NCBI GenBank assembly: GCA_043797735.1
Contig: JAZDPH010000032.1
Location: forward strand, 1-5,297
DNA: 5,297 bases
Reading direction: 5' to 3'
Origin: BS750m-G77 sp043797735
GTDB taxonomy: Bacteria > Omnitrophota > Gorgyraeia > Gygaellales > Profunditerraquicolaceae
The translations under genes and the position numbers were made by a program. Below the pieces are notes generated by a model. That model was not told the DNA's origin. It searched no databases and was given only the letters and a program-made list of their open reading frames with translations. Shown in pieces: positions 1-5,297 of this stretch; the stretch's first letter is position 1, and every line of letters begins with the position of its first letter.

Positions 1-1212
1 CTTCTCTGGCTGGGCCAGATAATCTCGCAGTTAGGCGACAGGCTTGACCAGATGGCTTTAATCGGGCTGGTCAACCTTAGGATGCCGGGCTCGACTTTGG
101 CCATAGCCAAAATCCTCTCCTTTACCATTATCCCGGTATTCCTGATTGGCCCTATTGCCGGGGTTTATGTTGACCGCTGGGATAGGCGCCGGCTGATGTA
201 TGTTTGCGATTTCCTGCGGGCGCTGTTGGTATTGACCATTCCGCTGTTTTTGTTTTACCGGGAGTCGTTTGCCTTTATTTATCTGGTTATATTCGTAGTA
301 TTCTCCATCGGCAGGTTTTTTGTCCCGGCAAAGCTCGCCATCGTCCCCGACCTGGTTAAGAAAGAGGATTTATTGATGGCTAATTCCCTGGTGAATACTA
401 CGGGGATGATTGCGGCTATCCTCGGCTTCGGCATAAGCGGGCTGCTGGTGGAATGGCTGGGAGCAAAGAGCGCGTTTTACCTGGATGCCTTGAGTTTTCT
501 TTTCTCCGGGACGCTTATTTTTATGATTGCCAAGAAATCCGCCGCTTCTATGAGCCTCAGGAAAGTAAGCAGGGGGATAGTGGAGGTAATCAAGAAGTCC
601 GTATTTCAGGAGATTAAGGAAGGAGTGCTTTATTTTATCCGCAAGAAAGAGATCAGGTTTACCGCCGGGATTATCTTTGTGCTTTGGTCGGCGCTGGGAG
701 CGGTTTATGTAGTTTTAATCGTCTTCGTACAGGAGCAGCTTCAGTCGGTAACCAAGGACCTGGGGCTCTTGATTATGTTTTTGGGCACGGGGTTATTTAT
801 CGGTTCGCTGATTTACGGCCGTTTCGGCCAGCGGCTTTCTCACTACAAAGTTATCTTTTCTTCATTGATTTTAAGCGGCATAATGCTGGTTATTTTTTCG
901 CTGTGCATCTCCCGCTACCACAGTTTTAGTATTGCCGCGGTACTTTCTTTGGCCCTGGGGCTCTTGATTGCCCCGATTATGATTGCCTCCAATACTATTA
1001 TCCACAAGGTAAGCGACAATGAGATGATGGGTAAGATTTTTAGCTCTCTGGAGATAGTGATGCATCTGGGCTTCCTTTTATTTATGTTTATCAGCAGTAT
1101 CCTGGCGGATAAGTTTTCCAATGTTTACACTCTGGTTGTCGTAGGGTGTATCTTTACCGTGGTGGGGATAGTAGACTTGATTTATCACCGCAAGCTTCCC
1201 TGGTTGGATTAA
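1..1212 (+). CDS. MFS transporter, MFS_3/EntS-Mef-like putative exporter (5' partial)
   Basis: Integral inner-membrane secondary transporter, probably a proton-driven drug or metabolite exporter; the substrate cannot be told from sequence. The frame is open to the left edge: 17 codons precede the first ATG at 52 and read as the family's first membrane helix (LLWLGQIISQLGDRLDQ), so the true start lies upstream and the ATG at 52 is internal. Visible protein is 403 residues, close to the roughly 400-430 usual for the family, so few residues are missing. Counting from the first visible codon, MFS motif A (G-x3-D-R-x2-R-R) lies at about 54-63 between helices 2 and 3. About 12 hydrophobic segments follow, with a charged cytoplasmic loop (about 180-215) between the two six-helix halves. 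The segment MANSLVNTTGMIAAILGFG is typical of this group. The gene ends 52 bp before rnfC, same strand, with no terminator between; a functional link to Rnf is not evident. Confidence 0.9.
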   Translation, partial: LLWLGQIISQLGDRLDQMALIGLVNLRMPGSTLAIAKILSFTIIPVFLIGPIAGVYVDRWDRRRLMYVCDFLRALLVLTIPLFLFYRESFAFIYLVIFVVFSIGRFFVPAKLAIVPDLVKKEDLLMANSLVNTTGMIAAILGFGISGLLVEWLGAKSAFYLDALSFLFSGTLIFMIAKKSAASMSLRKVSRGIVEVIKKSVFQEIKEGVLYFIRKKEIRFTAGIIFVLWSALGAVYVVLIVFVQEQLQSVTKDLGLLIMFLGTGLFIGSLIYGRFGQRLSHYKVIFSSLILSGIMLVIFSLCISRYHSFSIAAVLSLALGLLIAPIMIASNTIIHKVSDNEMMGKIFSSLEIVMHLGFLLFMFISSILADKFSNVYTLVVVGCIFTVVGIVDLIYHRKLPWLD

Positions 1213-1219
1213 ATAAATA

Positions 1220-1260
1220 CACGCTGAACTACGCGGAACATTACGCGGAATTACGCGGAA
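1220..1260 (+). repeat. Short tandem direct repeat, four copies of about 9 bp
   Basis: The only substantial gap in the window holds three exact copies of TACGCGGAA (1230-1238, 1242-1250, 1252-1260) and one degenerate copy CACGCTGAA (1220-1228). The core octamers begin at 1221, 1231, 1243 and 1253, so the spacing is 10, 12 and 10 bp, close to one helical turn. Each unit is a near-palindrome around CGCG. The last two copies form a perfect 10-bp tandem duplication (1241-1260). It may be a slippage-generated minisatellite, a dispersed intergenic repeat, or an operator array for the rnf operon; the sequence does not decide between these. The last copy ends 4 nt before the rnfC ATG. Confidence 0.85.
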
Positions 1261-1264
1261 AAAG
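1257..1264 (+). promoter_or_regulatory. Weak ribosome binding site of rnfC, formed partly by the repeat
   Basis: The purine stretch GGAAAAAG runs directly into the ATG at 1265. The GGAA is the end of the last repeat copy and sits only 4 nt from the start codon, which is close for a Shine-Dalgarno site. No better site lies upstream. An in-frame stop at 1214-1216 with no ATG, GTG or TTG between it and 1265 still makes 1265 the only plausible start. Confidence 0.45.
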
Positions 1265-2545
1265 ATGATTAAGTTGCAAGAGTATACGACGTCAACGGAG
1301 AATCGGGCGATAGAGAAGATGCCTTTGCCCGCGCTTGTCTATATTCCTCTGTCCCAGCATATCGGTAAAGCCTGTGCCTCGCTGGTAAATCCCGGGGACG
1401 CGCTGCTTACCGGCCAGAAGATCGGATCTGCCGAAAGCCATGTATTCGCCCCGGTTCACTCCTCCATTTCAGGCAAAGTTATCGCCATCCGGGAGTGGCC
1501 GCATCCCCTTCTGGGAAAGGCCGAGGCAGTAGTTATTGAGAACGACAATTTAAATAAATTAGCCGGCCCTCAGGTTACCCGGCCGCAGGAGGAGATAAGC
1601 AGGCTTTCCGCCGGCCAGATCAGGCAGGCGGTTTTTGAGGCGGGAGTAGCCGGGATGGGCGGGGCAAGTTTCCCCGCGCATATCAAACTTAATCCCCCTG
1701 AGCCCGTAGATACACTGCTTATTAACGGCGCCGAATGCGAGCCCTATTTAAACAGCGACAACCGCCTGATGATCGAGAGGGCAAGGGAGATTCTCGCCGG
1801 CATAGCCTTAATAGCAAAGTGCGTTGGTGCCAAAACTATTTATATCGCCGTTGAAGAAAATAAGCCCGCAGCGCTTAAGGCCTTCCAGCATCAGGCCCCG
1901 GGCGCCGCTTATAAGCTGCATATCCTGAAATCCGAATATCCGCAGGGCGGAGAAAGGCAGCTGATTAAAAATATCCTGAAGCGCGAAGTGCCCGCAGGGA
2001 AGCTTCCCTTTGACGTGGGGGTCCTGGTTCACAATGTGGCTACGGTCTATGCGATCTACGAAGCGGTATATTTGGGCAAGCCGTTATACGAAAGGGTGGT
2101 AACGGTCAGCGGCGACTGCCTTGCTAACCCCGCGAATTTACTGGTGCGCATCGGCACGCCGATAAAAGAGTTGATTGCCCGCTGCGGGCCGTTAAAAAAA
2201 CAGCCGCAGAAGATAATCTGCGGCGGCCCGATGATGGGTGTTGCCCAATACAGCCAGGATACCCCGGTGATTAAATCTACCAACGGCGTAATCTTGTTAT
2301 CCGAGAGCGCGGTCAAGCCGATAGAGGATGAGTTTTGTATTCGCTGCGGCCGCTGTGTGGAATATTGCCCGGCAGGGCTTATGCCCTGCCTGATAACTAT
2401 GGCCGTGGAAAAAGAAAAGTGGGATTTAGCTAAAAGCTACGGCTGCCTTGAGTGTATGGAGTGCGGGCTCTGTAGTTACGTCTGCCCGCAGGAAAGAAAT
2501 ATGGTGCAGAAATTAAAAGACGCCAAAGCAAGGAGTTCGCGATGA
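1265..2545 (+). CDS. rnfC: Rnf complex subunit RnfC, NADH-binding Fe-S/flavoprotein
   Basis: Peripheral cytoplasmic subunit of the ferredoxin:NAD+ oxidoreductase where NAD(H) reacts. At 426 residues it is the short form, close to clostridial RnfC and lacking the long repeat tail of E. coli RsxC. Domains in order: N-terminal RnfC barrel-like domain (about 15-95, with IPLSQHIG at 27-34 and APVHSSISGKV at 62-72); a complex I 51-kDa-like nucleotide/FMN domain with the glycine-rich GVAGMGGASFP at 127-137, NGAECEPYLNSD at 154-165 and YPQGGERQLI at 225-234; an SLBB-like region (about 265-312); and a double [4Fe-4S] domain with C358, C361, C364, C368 and C397, C400, C403, C407. C394 is an extra cysteine before the second cluster. 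The usual N-terminal GG-HP segment is absent. The stop overlaps the rnfG start by 4 bp (ATGA). Confidence 0.96.
   Translation: MIKLQEYTTSTENRAIEKMPLPALVYIPLSQHIGKACASLVNPGDALLTGQKIGSAESHVFAPVHSSISGKVIAIREWPHPLLGKAEAVVIENDNLNKLAGPQVTRPQEEISRLSAGQIRQAVFEAGVAGMGGASFPAHIKLNPPEPVDTLLINGAECEPYLNSDNRLMIERAREILAGIALIAKCVGAKTIYIAVEENKPAALKAFQHQAPGAAYKLHILKSEYPQGGERQLIKNILKREVPAGKLPFDVGVLVHNVATVYAIYEAVYLGKPLYERVVTVSGDCLANPANLLVRIGTPIKELIARCGPLKKQPQKIICGGPMMGVAQYSQDTPVIKSTNGVILLSESAVKPIEDEFCIRCGRCVEYCPAGLMPCLITMAVEKEKWDLAKSYGCLECMECGLCSYVCPQERNMVQKLKDAKARSSR
2531..2535 (+). promoter_or_regulatory. Ribosome binding site of rnfG
   Basis: AGGAG lies inside the last codons of rnfC, 6 nt before the ATG at 2542. 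It is a strong, well-spaced Shine-Dalgarno site and supports the start that overlaps the rnfC stop by 4 bp. Confidence 0.8.
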
Positions 2546-3078
2546 AGGAAGTGGCCAGGTACGGTTTAATATTGGGGCTGATTTGTTTTCTTTCCAGCGC
2601 GATATTAGCGGTGGTCAACGGCTTCACCGAGCCGCAGATTAAACTTCAGAAGGAAAGCCAGGAGAAGGCGGCGTTAGAAAAGGTTTTTCCCGATGCCGCC
2701 GGATTTAAGCCGGTTACACAGGACGATAAAATCATTTATTACAGGGCTTATGATAAAGCGGATAAGCTAATCGGGTTCGTAGTCAAGTCCGAGGGCAAGG
2801 GGTATTCTTCGCCTATTGAATCGCTGGCAGGGCTTGACCTTAAGTTAAACATCACCGACGTTAAGGTCATTTCGCAGAATGAGACCCCGGGGTTAGGCAC
2901 GAGAGTAGCAGGGGAGGAGTTCCTTAGCCAATTCAAGGGCAAATCCCCGGCCGGCCTTGGGCAGATAGATGCCATAACCGGCTCAACTATTTCATCCAAA
3001 GCAGTCATAGATTCAATAAAAGAAACTATTTCATCCCTACAGGGGCAGCTAATCCGGGAGATAGAGAATGCCGAATAG
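2542..3078 (+). CDS. rnfG: Rnf complex subunit RnfG, covalent-FMN protein
   Basis: Electron-carrying subunit with one membrane anchor and an FMN-binding domain on the outer face of the cytoplasmic membrane. The 178 residues fit the family, on the short side. Residues about 7-27 form a single hydrophobic helix followed by NGFTEPQI, typical of RnfG/NqrC. The FMN-binding domain covers about 75-165 and shows GKGYSSPI (85-92), ETPGLGT (114-120) and the flavinylation motif DAITGST (143-149), in which T149 should receive FMN through a phosphoester bond made by ApbE. The more common form of this motif is S-G-A-T; here it is T-G-S-T with the acceptor threonine kept. The NqrC homologue is similar, but the neighbouring RnfC and RnfB place this in Rnf. 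The gene sits before rnfD, the reverse of the common D-G order, and its last 11 bp overlap the rnfD start. Confidence 0.95.
   Translation: MKEVARYGLILGLICFLSSAILAVVNGFTEPQIKLQKESQEKAALEKVFPDAAGFKPVTQDDKIIYYRAYDKADKLIGFVVKSEGKGYSSPIESLAGLDLKLNITDVKVISQNETPGLGTRVAGEEFLSQFKGKSPAGLGQIDAITGSTISSKAVIDSIKETISSLQGQLIREIENAE
3056..3060 (+). promoter_or_regulatory. Ribosome binding site of rnfD inside rnfG
   Basis: GGGAG lies 7 nt before the ATG at 3068, within the rnfG coding sequence. It supports the start that overlaps rnfG by 11 bp, as does the family-typical N-terminus that follows (MPNRLIVDASPHI). Confidence 0.75.
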
Positions 3079-4030
3079 ATTAATCGTTGATGCTTCTCCG
3101 CACATACACAGCCATGAATTAACTCCCCGGATAATGTGGGTGGTGCTCTTAGCGCTTCTGCCTTCGGCAATAGCCGGCGTCATTATCTTCGGCCTGCCGG
3201 CGCTAAAGGTTATAGTTGTCTCCGTATTAAGCTGCGTATTGGCCGAGGCAATAATCCAGAAATTAACCCATAAACGCGTAACTATCAGCGACGGCTCCGC
3301 GGCCCTTACCGGAATCCTGCTGGCCTTTAATCTTCCGTCGGGCGTTCCTTTATGGATGCCCTTTGCCGGCGGAGTTTTTGCCATTGCCATCGTCAAACAG
3401 GCATTCGGAGGGCTGGGGCTTAATATTTTTAACCCGGCTTTGGCGGCAAGGGCTTTTCTTATGGCCTCCTGGCCGCAGCATATGACTAATTTCGTCAAGC
3501 CGTTTAGCTCGGGGGTTGATGCCGTAACAGCCGCCACCCCGCTTAATATGATTAAGGAGGGCAAGGCGCAGGAGCTGGCGCAGTTAGGGCTTTCTTACTG
3601 GGATATGTTTTTAGGCAAACGCGGCGGCTGTATCGGCGAGGTTTGCATACTAATGCTATTGTTGGGGGCGGTTTATCTATTATGGCGGGGGTATATCTGG
3701 TTTCAGGCGCCGGCAAGTTTCGTATTGAGCTTGGGGTTATTAAGCTGGGTTTTCGGGGCGCAGGGGTTTTTAAAGGGGGACTTTCTTTTTAGTATTTTAT
3801 CAGGGGGCTTGATCCTGGGCGCGTTTTATATGGCTACGGATTACGTTACCACGCCGCTGACCAAAAAAGGGCAGCTTGTTTTCGGGCTTGGCTGCGGGGT
3901 GATTACCTTTGTTATCCGCCGCTTCGGCGGGTATCCGGAGGGGGTCTGTTACTCCATCTTGATCATGAACGCCTTTGTGCCTTTGATTGACCGGCACGTA
4001 CGCCCGAGGATTTACGGATTAAAAAAATGA
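3068..4030 (+). CDS. rnfD: Rnf complex subunit RnfD, membrane covalent-FMN protein
   Basis: Polytopic membrane subunit related to NqrB, carrying covalent FMN and thought to take part in ion translocation. The 320 residues match the family. The N-terminus MPNRLIVDASPHI is typical and fixes the start. About nine to ten hydrophobic helices are visible from residue 23 onward. Family motifs: DGSAALTGILLAFNLP (75-90), KQAFGGLGLNIFNPALAARA (110-129), the flavinylation motif DAVTAATPL (151-159) with T157 as the FMN acceptor, RGGCIGEV (185-192), GAFYMATDYVTTP (251-263) and GGYPEGVCYSILIMN (287-301). C187 lies where many RnfD proteins have a small residue. The gene overlaps rnfE by 4 bp (ATGA at 4027-4030). 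Loading of FMN needs an ApbE encoded elsewhere. Confidence 0.97.
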   Translation: MPNRLIVDASPHIHSHELTPRIMWVVLLALLPSAIAGVIIFGLPALKVIVVSVLSCVLAEAIIQKLTHKRVTISDGSAALTGILLAFNLPSGVPLWMPFAGGVFAIAIVKQAFGGLGLNIFNPALAARAFLMASWPQHMTNFVKPFSSGVDAVTAATPLNMIKEGKAQELAQLGLSYWDMFLGKRGGCIGEVCILMLLLGAVYLLWRGYIWFQAPASFVLSLGLLSWVFGAQGFLKGDFLFSILSGGLILGAFYMATDYVTTPLTKKGQLVFGLGCGVITFVIRRFGGYPEGVCYSILIMNAFVPLIDRHVRPRIYGLKK

Positions 4031-4650
4031 AGTTACTCAAGGAGTTCACCAAAGGTATTACGGTTGAGAATCCTACATTCGCGTTGGTCTTGGGCTTATG
4101 CCCGACGCTGGCGGTCTCCACGTCGCTGGTTAACGCCGTCGGGATGGGGGCGGCGGCGACATTCGTTTTGCTGGGGTCAAATACCATAGTTTCATCAGTG
4201 AGGCGTTTTATCCCGCAGCGGATACGCCTGCCGGCATTCATCCTTATTATCGCCACCTTTGTTACCATCAGCGAGATGCTGATGAAGGCATATTTTCCGG
4301 CGTTAGATAAATCCCTGGGTATTTTTGTCCCCTTGATTGTGGTCAACTGCATTATTCTGGCAAGGGCCGAGGCATTTGCCTCCAGGAACCCGGTTTTGCC
4401 CTCGCTTTTTGATGCCTTAGGCATAGGCGCCGGGTTTACTATCGCGCTGGTTTGCATTGCTTTTGTGCGTGAGGCGCTGGGGGCCGGCAGTATTGCAGGC
4501 GTAAAACTCCTGTCAGGATTTGAGCCTGTAACTATGTTTATACTTGCCCCGGGAGCGCTGTTGACCTTAGGCCTATTAATCGGCCTGGTGAATTTAATCA
4601 GAATAAAAAAAGGCAAGGCGGCTTTGAAGAAGGGAGGTTGTTGTAACTAA
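4027..4650 (+). CDS. rnfE: Rnf complex subunit RnfE, membrane [2Fe-2S] half
   Basis: Membrane subunit of the NqrD/RnfE family that pairs with RnfA in opposite orientation; together they hold a [2Fe-2S] cluster inside the membrane that passes electrons between the two faces. The 207 residues contain about six hydrophobic helices. The start region MKLLKEFTKGITVENPTFAL is typical of the family. The cluster-ligand cysteines are present: C25 in LGLCPTLAVSTS and C108 in VPLIVVNCIILARAEAFA. The C-terminus is a basic tail ending in KKGGCCN, whose codons also carry the rnfA Shine-Dalgarno sequence. The rnfE site itself is weak (GAGGA at 4006-4010 is 16 nt away; CGGA at 4015-4018 is 8 nt away), so translation probably depends on coupling to rnfD. 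The stop overlaps the rnfA start by one base (TAATG). Confidence 0.97.
   Translation: MKLLKEFTKGITVENPTFALVLGLCPTLAVSTSLVNAVGMGAAATFVLLGSNTIVSSVRRFIPQRIRLPAFILIIATFVTISEMLMKAYFPALDKSLGIFVPLIVVNCIILARAEAFASRNPVLPSLFDALGIGAGFTIALVCIAFVREALGAGSIAGVKLLSGFEPVTMFILAPGALLTLGLLIGLVNLIRIKKGKAALKKGGCCN
4631..4637 (+). promoter_or_regulatory. Ribosome binding site of rnfA
   Basis: AGGGAGG is a strong Shine-Dalgarno match inside the 3' end of rnfE, but lies 12 nt before the ATG at 4650, longer than the usual 5-9 nt. No alternative start codon lies between. It encodes part of the RnfE tail KKGGCCN. Confidence 0.65.
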
Positions 4651-5261
4651 TGGACCCGGCTAAGATTTTTGCTATTGCCATCAGCATGGTCTTCGTCAAC
4701 AATTTTATCCTTTCTAAGTTTCTGGGGCTCTGCCCGTTCCTCGGCGTCTCCCGGGAGAGCAAATCCGCCCTTTCAATGGGCTTTGCGGTGCTCTTTGTGA
4801 TGACCAGCTCCGCGATAATTACCTGGCTTCTATACAATTTTATTTTACTTCCCTTTAATATGGGGTATTTAAGGACGATAACCTTTATTTTGGTTATCGC
4901 CAGCTTTGTGCAGTTTATTGAGATGGTCATCCGTAAGAGTTCGCCTGCGCTTTATAAAAGCCTGGGGATTTACCTTCCTTTAATTACCACCAATTGCGCG
5001 GTGCTCGGCGTGGCCATACTCAACGCGGATGATTTCTTCTCCGGCGCCCAGGCGCTGGCAGGGAGTTTTATCTATTCCGTATCCCAGGCATTTTTTGCCG
5101 GCGTCGGATTTATGCTGGCGTTAATTCTTATGTCCGGCATCAGGGAGCGACTTGAGCTTGCGGAGGTTCCCGAGAGCCTGCAGGGCATCCCTGTGGCATT
5201 TCTGGTGGCCTCGCTTATGAGCCTGGCCTTTATGGGTTTTAGCGGTTTCGGCTTAAGATAA
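4650..5261 (+). CDS. rnfA: Rnf complex subunit RnfA, membrane [2Fe-2S] half
   Basis: Membrane subunit of the NqrE/RnfA family, the partner of RnfE. The 203 residues are slightly above the roughly 190-195 usual. About six hydrophobic helices are visible. Diagnostic motifs are VNNFILSKFLGLCPFLGVS (16-34) with C28, KSLGIYLPLITTNCAVLGVA (103-122) with C116, and the C-terminal GIPVAFLVASLMSLAFMGFSG (179-199). C28 and C116 should coordinate the intramembrane [2Fe-2S] cluster with RnfE C25 and C108. RnfA and RnfE are paralogues; the FLGLCPFLGVS form with the NNFIL lead marks this one as RnfA, against LGLCPTLAVSTS in RnfE. It starts on the last base of the rnfE stop and ends 3 bp before rnfB. Confidence 0.97.
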   Translation: MDPAKIFAIAISMVFVNNFILSKFLGLCPFLGVSRESKSALSMGFAVLFVMTSSAIITWLLYNFILLPFNMGYLRTITFILVIASFVQFIEMVIRKSSPALYKSLGIYLPLITTNCAVLGVAILNADDFFSGAQALAGSFIYSVSQAFFAGVGFMLALILMSGIRERLELAEVPESLQGIPVAFLVASLMSLAFMGFSGFGLR

Positions 5262-5264
5262 ATT

Positions 5265-5297
5265 ATGGATATTTTAATACCGGTTTTGACTTTAACG
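5265..5297 (+). CDS. rnfB: Start of RnfB, ferredoxin-type electron-input subunit (3' partial)
   Basis: Only 11 codons are in the window, reading MDILIPVLTLT and open to the right edge. This hydrophobic start fits the single N-terminal membrane helix of RnfB, and rnfB follows rnfA in many Rnf operons, so the call rests on position as much as on sequence. The full protein would be expected to carry an Fe-S domain and several [4Fe-4S] ferredoxin motifs on the cytoplasmic side and to accept electrons from reduced ferredoxin; none of that can be seen here. The gap after the rnfA stop is 3 bp. The upstream purines (AAGA at 5255-5258, 6 nt before the ATG) are a poor Shine-Dalgarno site, so coupling to rnfA translation is likely. 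Confidence 0.8.
   Translation, partial: MDILIPVLTLT

Noticed and set aside
684..929. 81-residue open frame in another + frame inside the MFS gene
   Set aside because: It is embedded in a continuous transporter reading frame with membrane helices 7-9; no evidence supports a separate gene.
1177..1219. Possible promoter elements (TTGATT near 1177, AT-rich TAAATAAATA near 1210)
   Set aside because: No pair of -35 and -10 boxes with acceptable sequence and 16-18 bp spacing could be found; matches are about half of consensus.
1213..1264. Rho-independent terminator after the MFS gene
   Set aside because: The gap holds direct repeats, not a stable inverted repeat followed by a T-run.
1215..1268. 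Frameshifted 5' end of rnfC hidden in another frame
   Set aside because: The open + frame here reads YTLNYAEHYAELRGKR and then stops; it has no GG-HP motif and looks like translated repeat.
2748..3170. 140-residue open frame on the minus strand opposite rnfG and rnfD
   Set aside because: It is antisense to two well-supported genes and has no recognisable features.
3049..3564. 171-residue open frame on the minus strand opposite the start of rnfD
   Set aside because: It overlaps the conserved RnfD coding region and shows no recognisable motif; it is a shadow frame.
3963..4616. 217-residue open frame on the minus strand opposite rnfE
   Set aside because: It lies fully opposite rnfE, which has clear family motifs. 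Its translation is low-complexity and shows no domain, so it is a shadow of the real gene.
1265..5261. Na+-translocating NADH:quinone reductase (Nqr) instead of Rnf
   Set aside because: RnfC with its double [4Fe-4S] domain and the RnfB-like start after rnfA are Rnf hallmarks; no NqrA or NqrF is seen.

Overview
The window is a tightly packed, single-strand stretch of bacterial chromosome. It contains the end of a major facilitator superfamily (MFS) exporter gene and most of an operon for the Rnf complex, the ion-pumping ferredoxin:NAD+ oxidoreductase. Base composition looks balanced and all real genes lie on the + strand. The Rnf operon points to a bacterium, probably anaerobic or using low-potential ferredoxin. 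The sequence alone does not fix the phylum. The overall style resembles uncultivated anaerobic lineages such as Omnitrophota, but that is only an impression.

Layout: positions 1-1212 hold an MFS transporter whose 5' end lies outside the window. A 52-bp gap (1213-1264) carries four copies of a roughly 9-bp direct repeat and runs straight into the rnfC start codon. Then follow rnfC (1265-2545), rnfG (2542-3078), rnfD (3068-4030), rnfE (4027-4650), rnfA (4650-5261) and the first 11 codons of rnfB (5265 to the window end). The rnf genes overlap by 4, 11, 4 and 1 bp, and 3 bp separate rnfA from rnfB, so they are almost certainly one transcript with translational coupling.

How the parts work together: electrons from reduced ferredoxin enter at RnfB and pass through the [2Fe-2S] cluster held in the membrane by four cysteines of RnfA and RnfE (C28 and C116; C25 and C108, all present). 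They continue through covalently bound FMN on RnfG (T149) and RnfD (T157) to the Fe-S clusters and flavin/NADH site of RnfC, where NAD+ is reduced. The energy is stored as a Na+ or H+ gradient, and the complex can also run in reverse. No gene for ApbE, the FMN transferase needed to load RnfG and RnfD, is visible.

This is a recognisable, apparently intact energy-conserving module, not a new system. The points worth a second look are the C-G-D-E-A-B order (G before D), an RnfC that lacks the usual N-terminal GG-HP segment exactly where the tandem repeat abuts the gene, and an extra cysteine beside the second Fe-S motif of RnfC.
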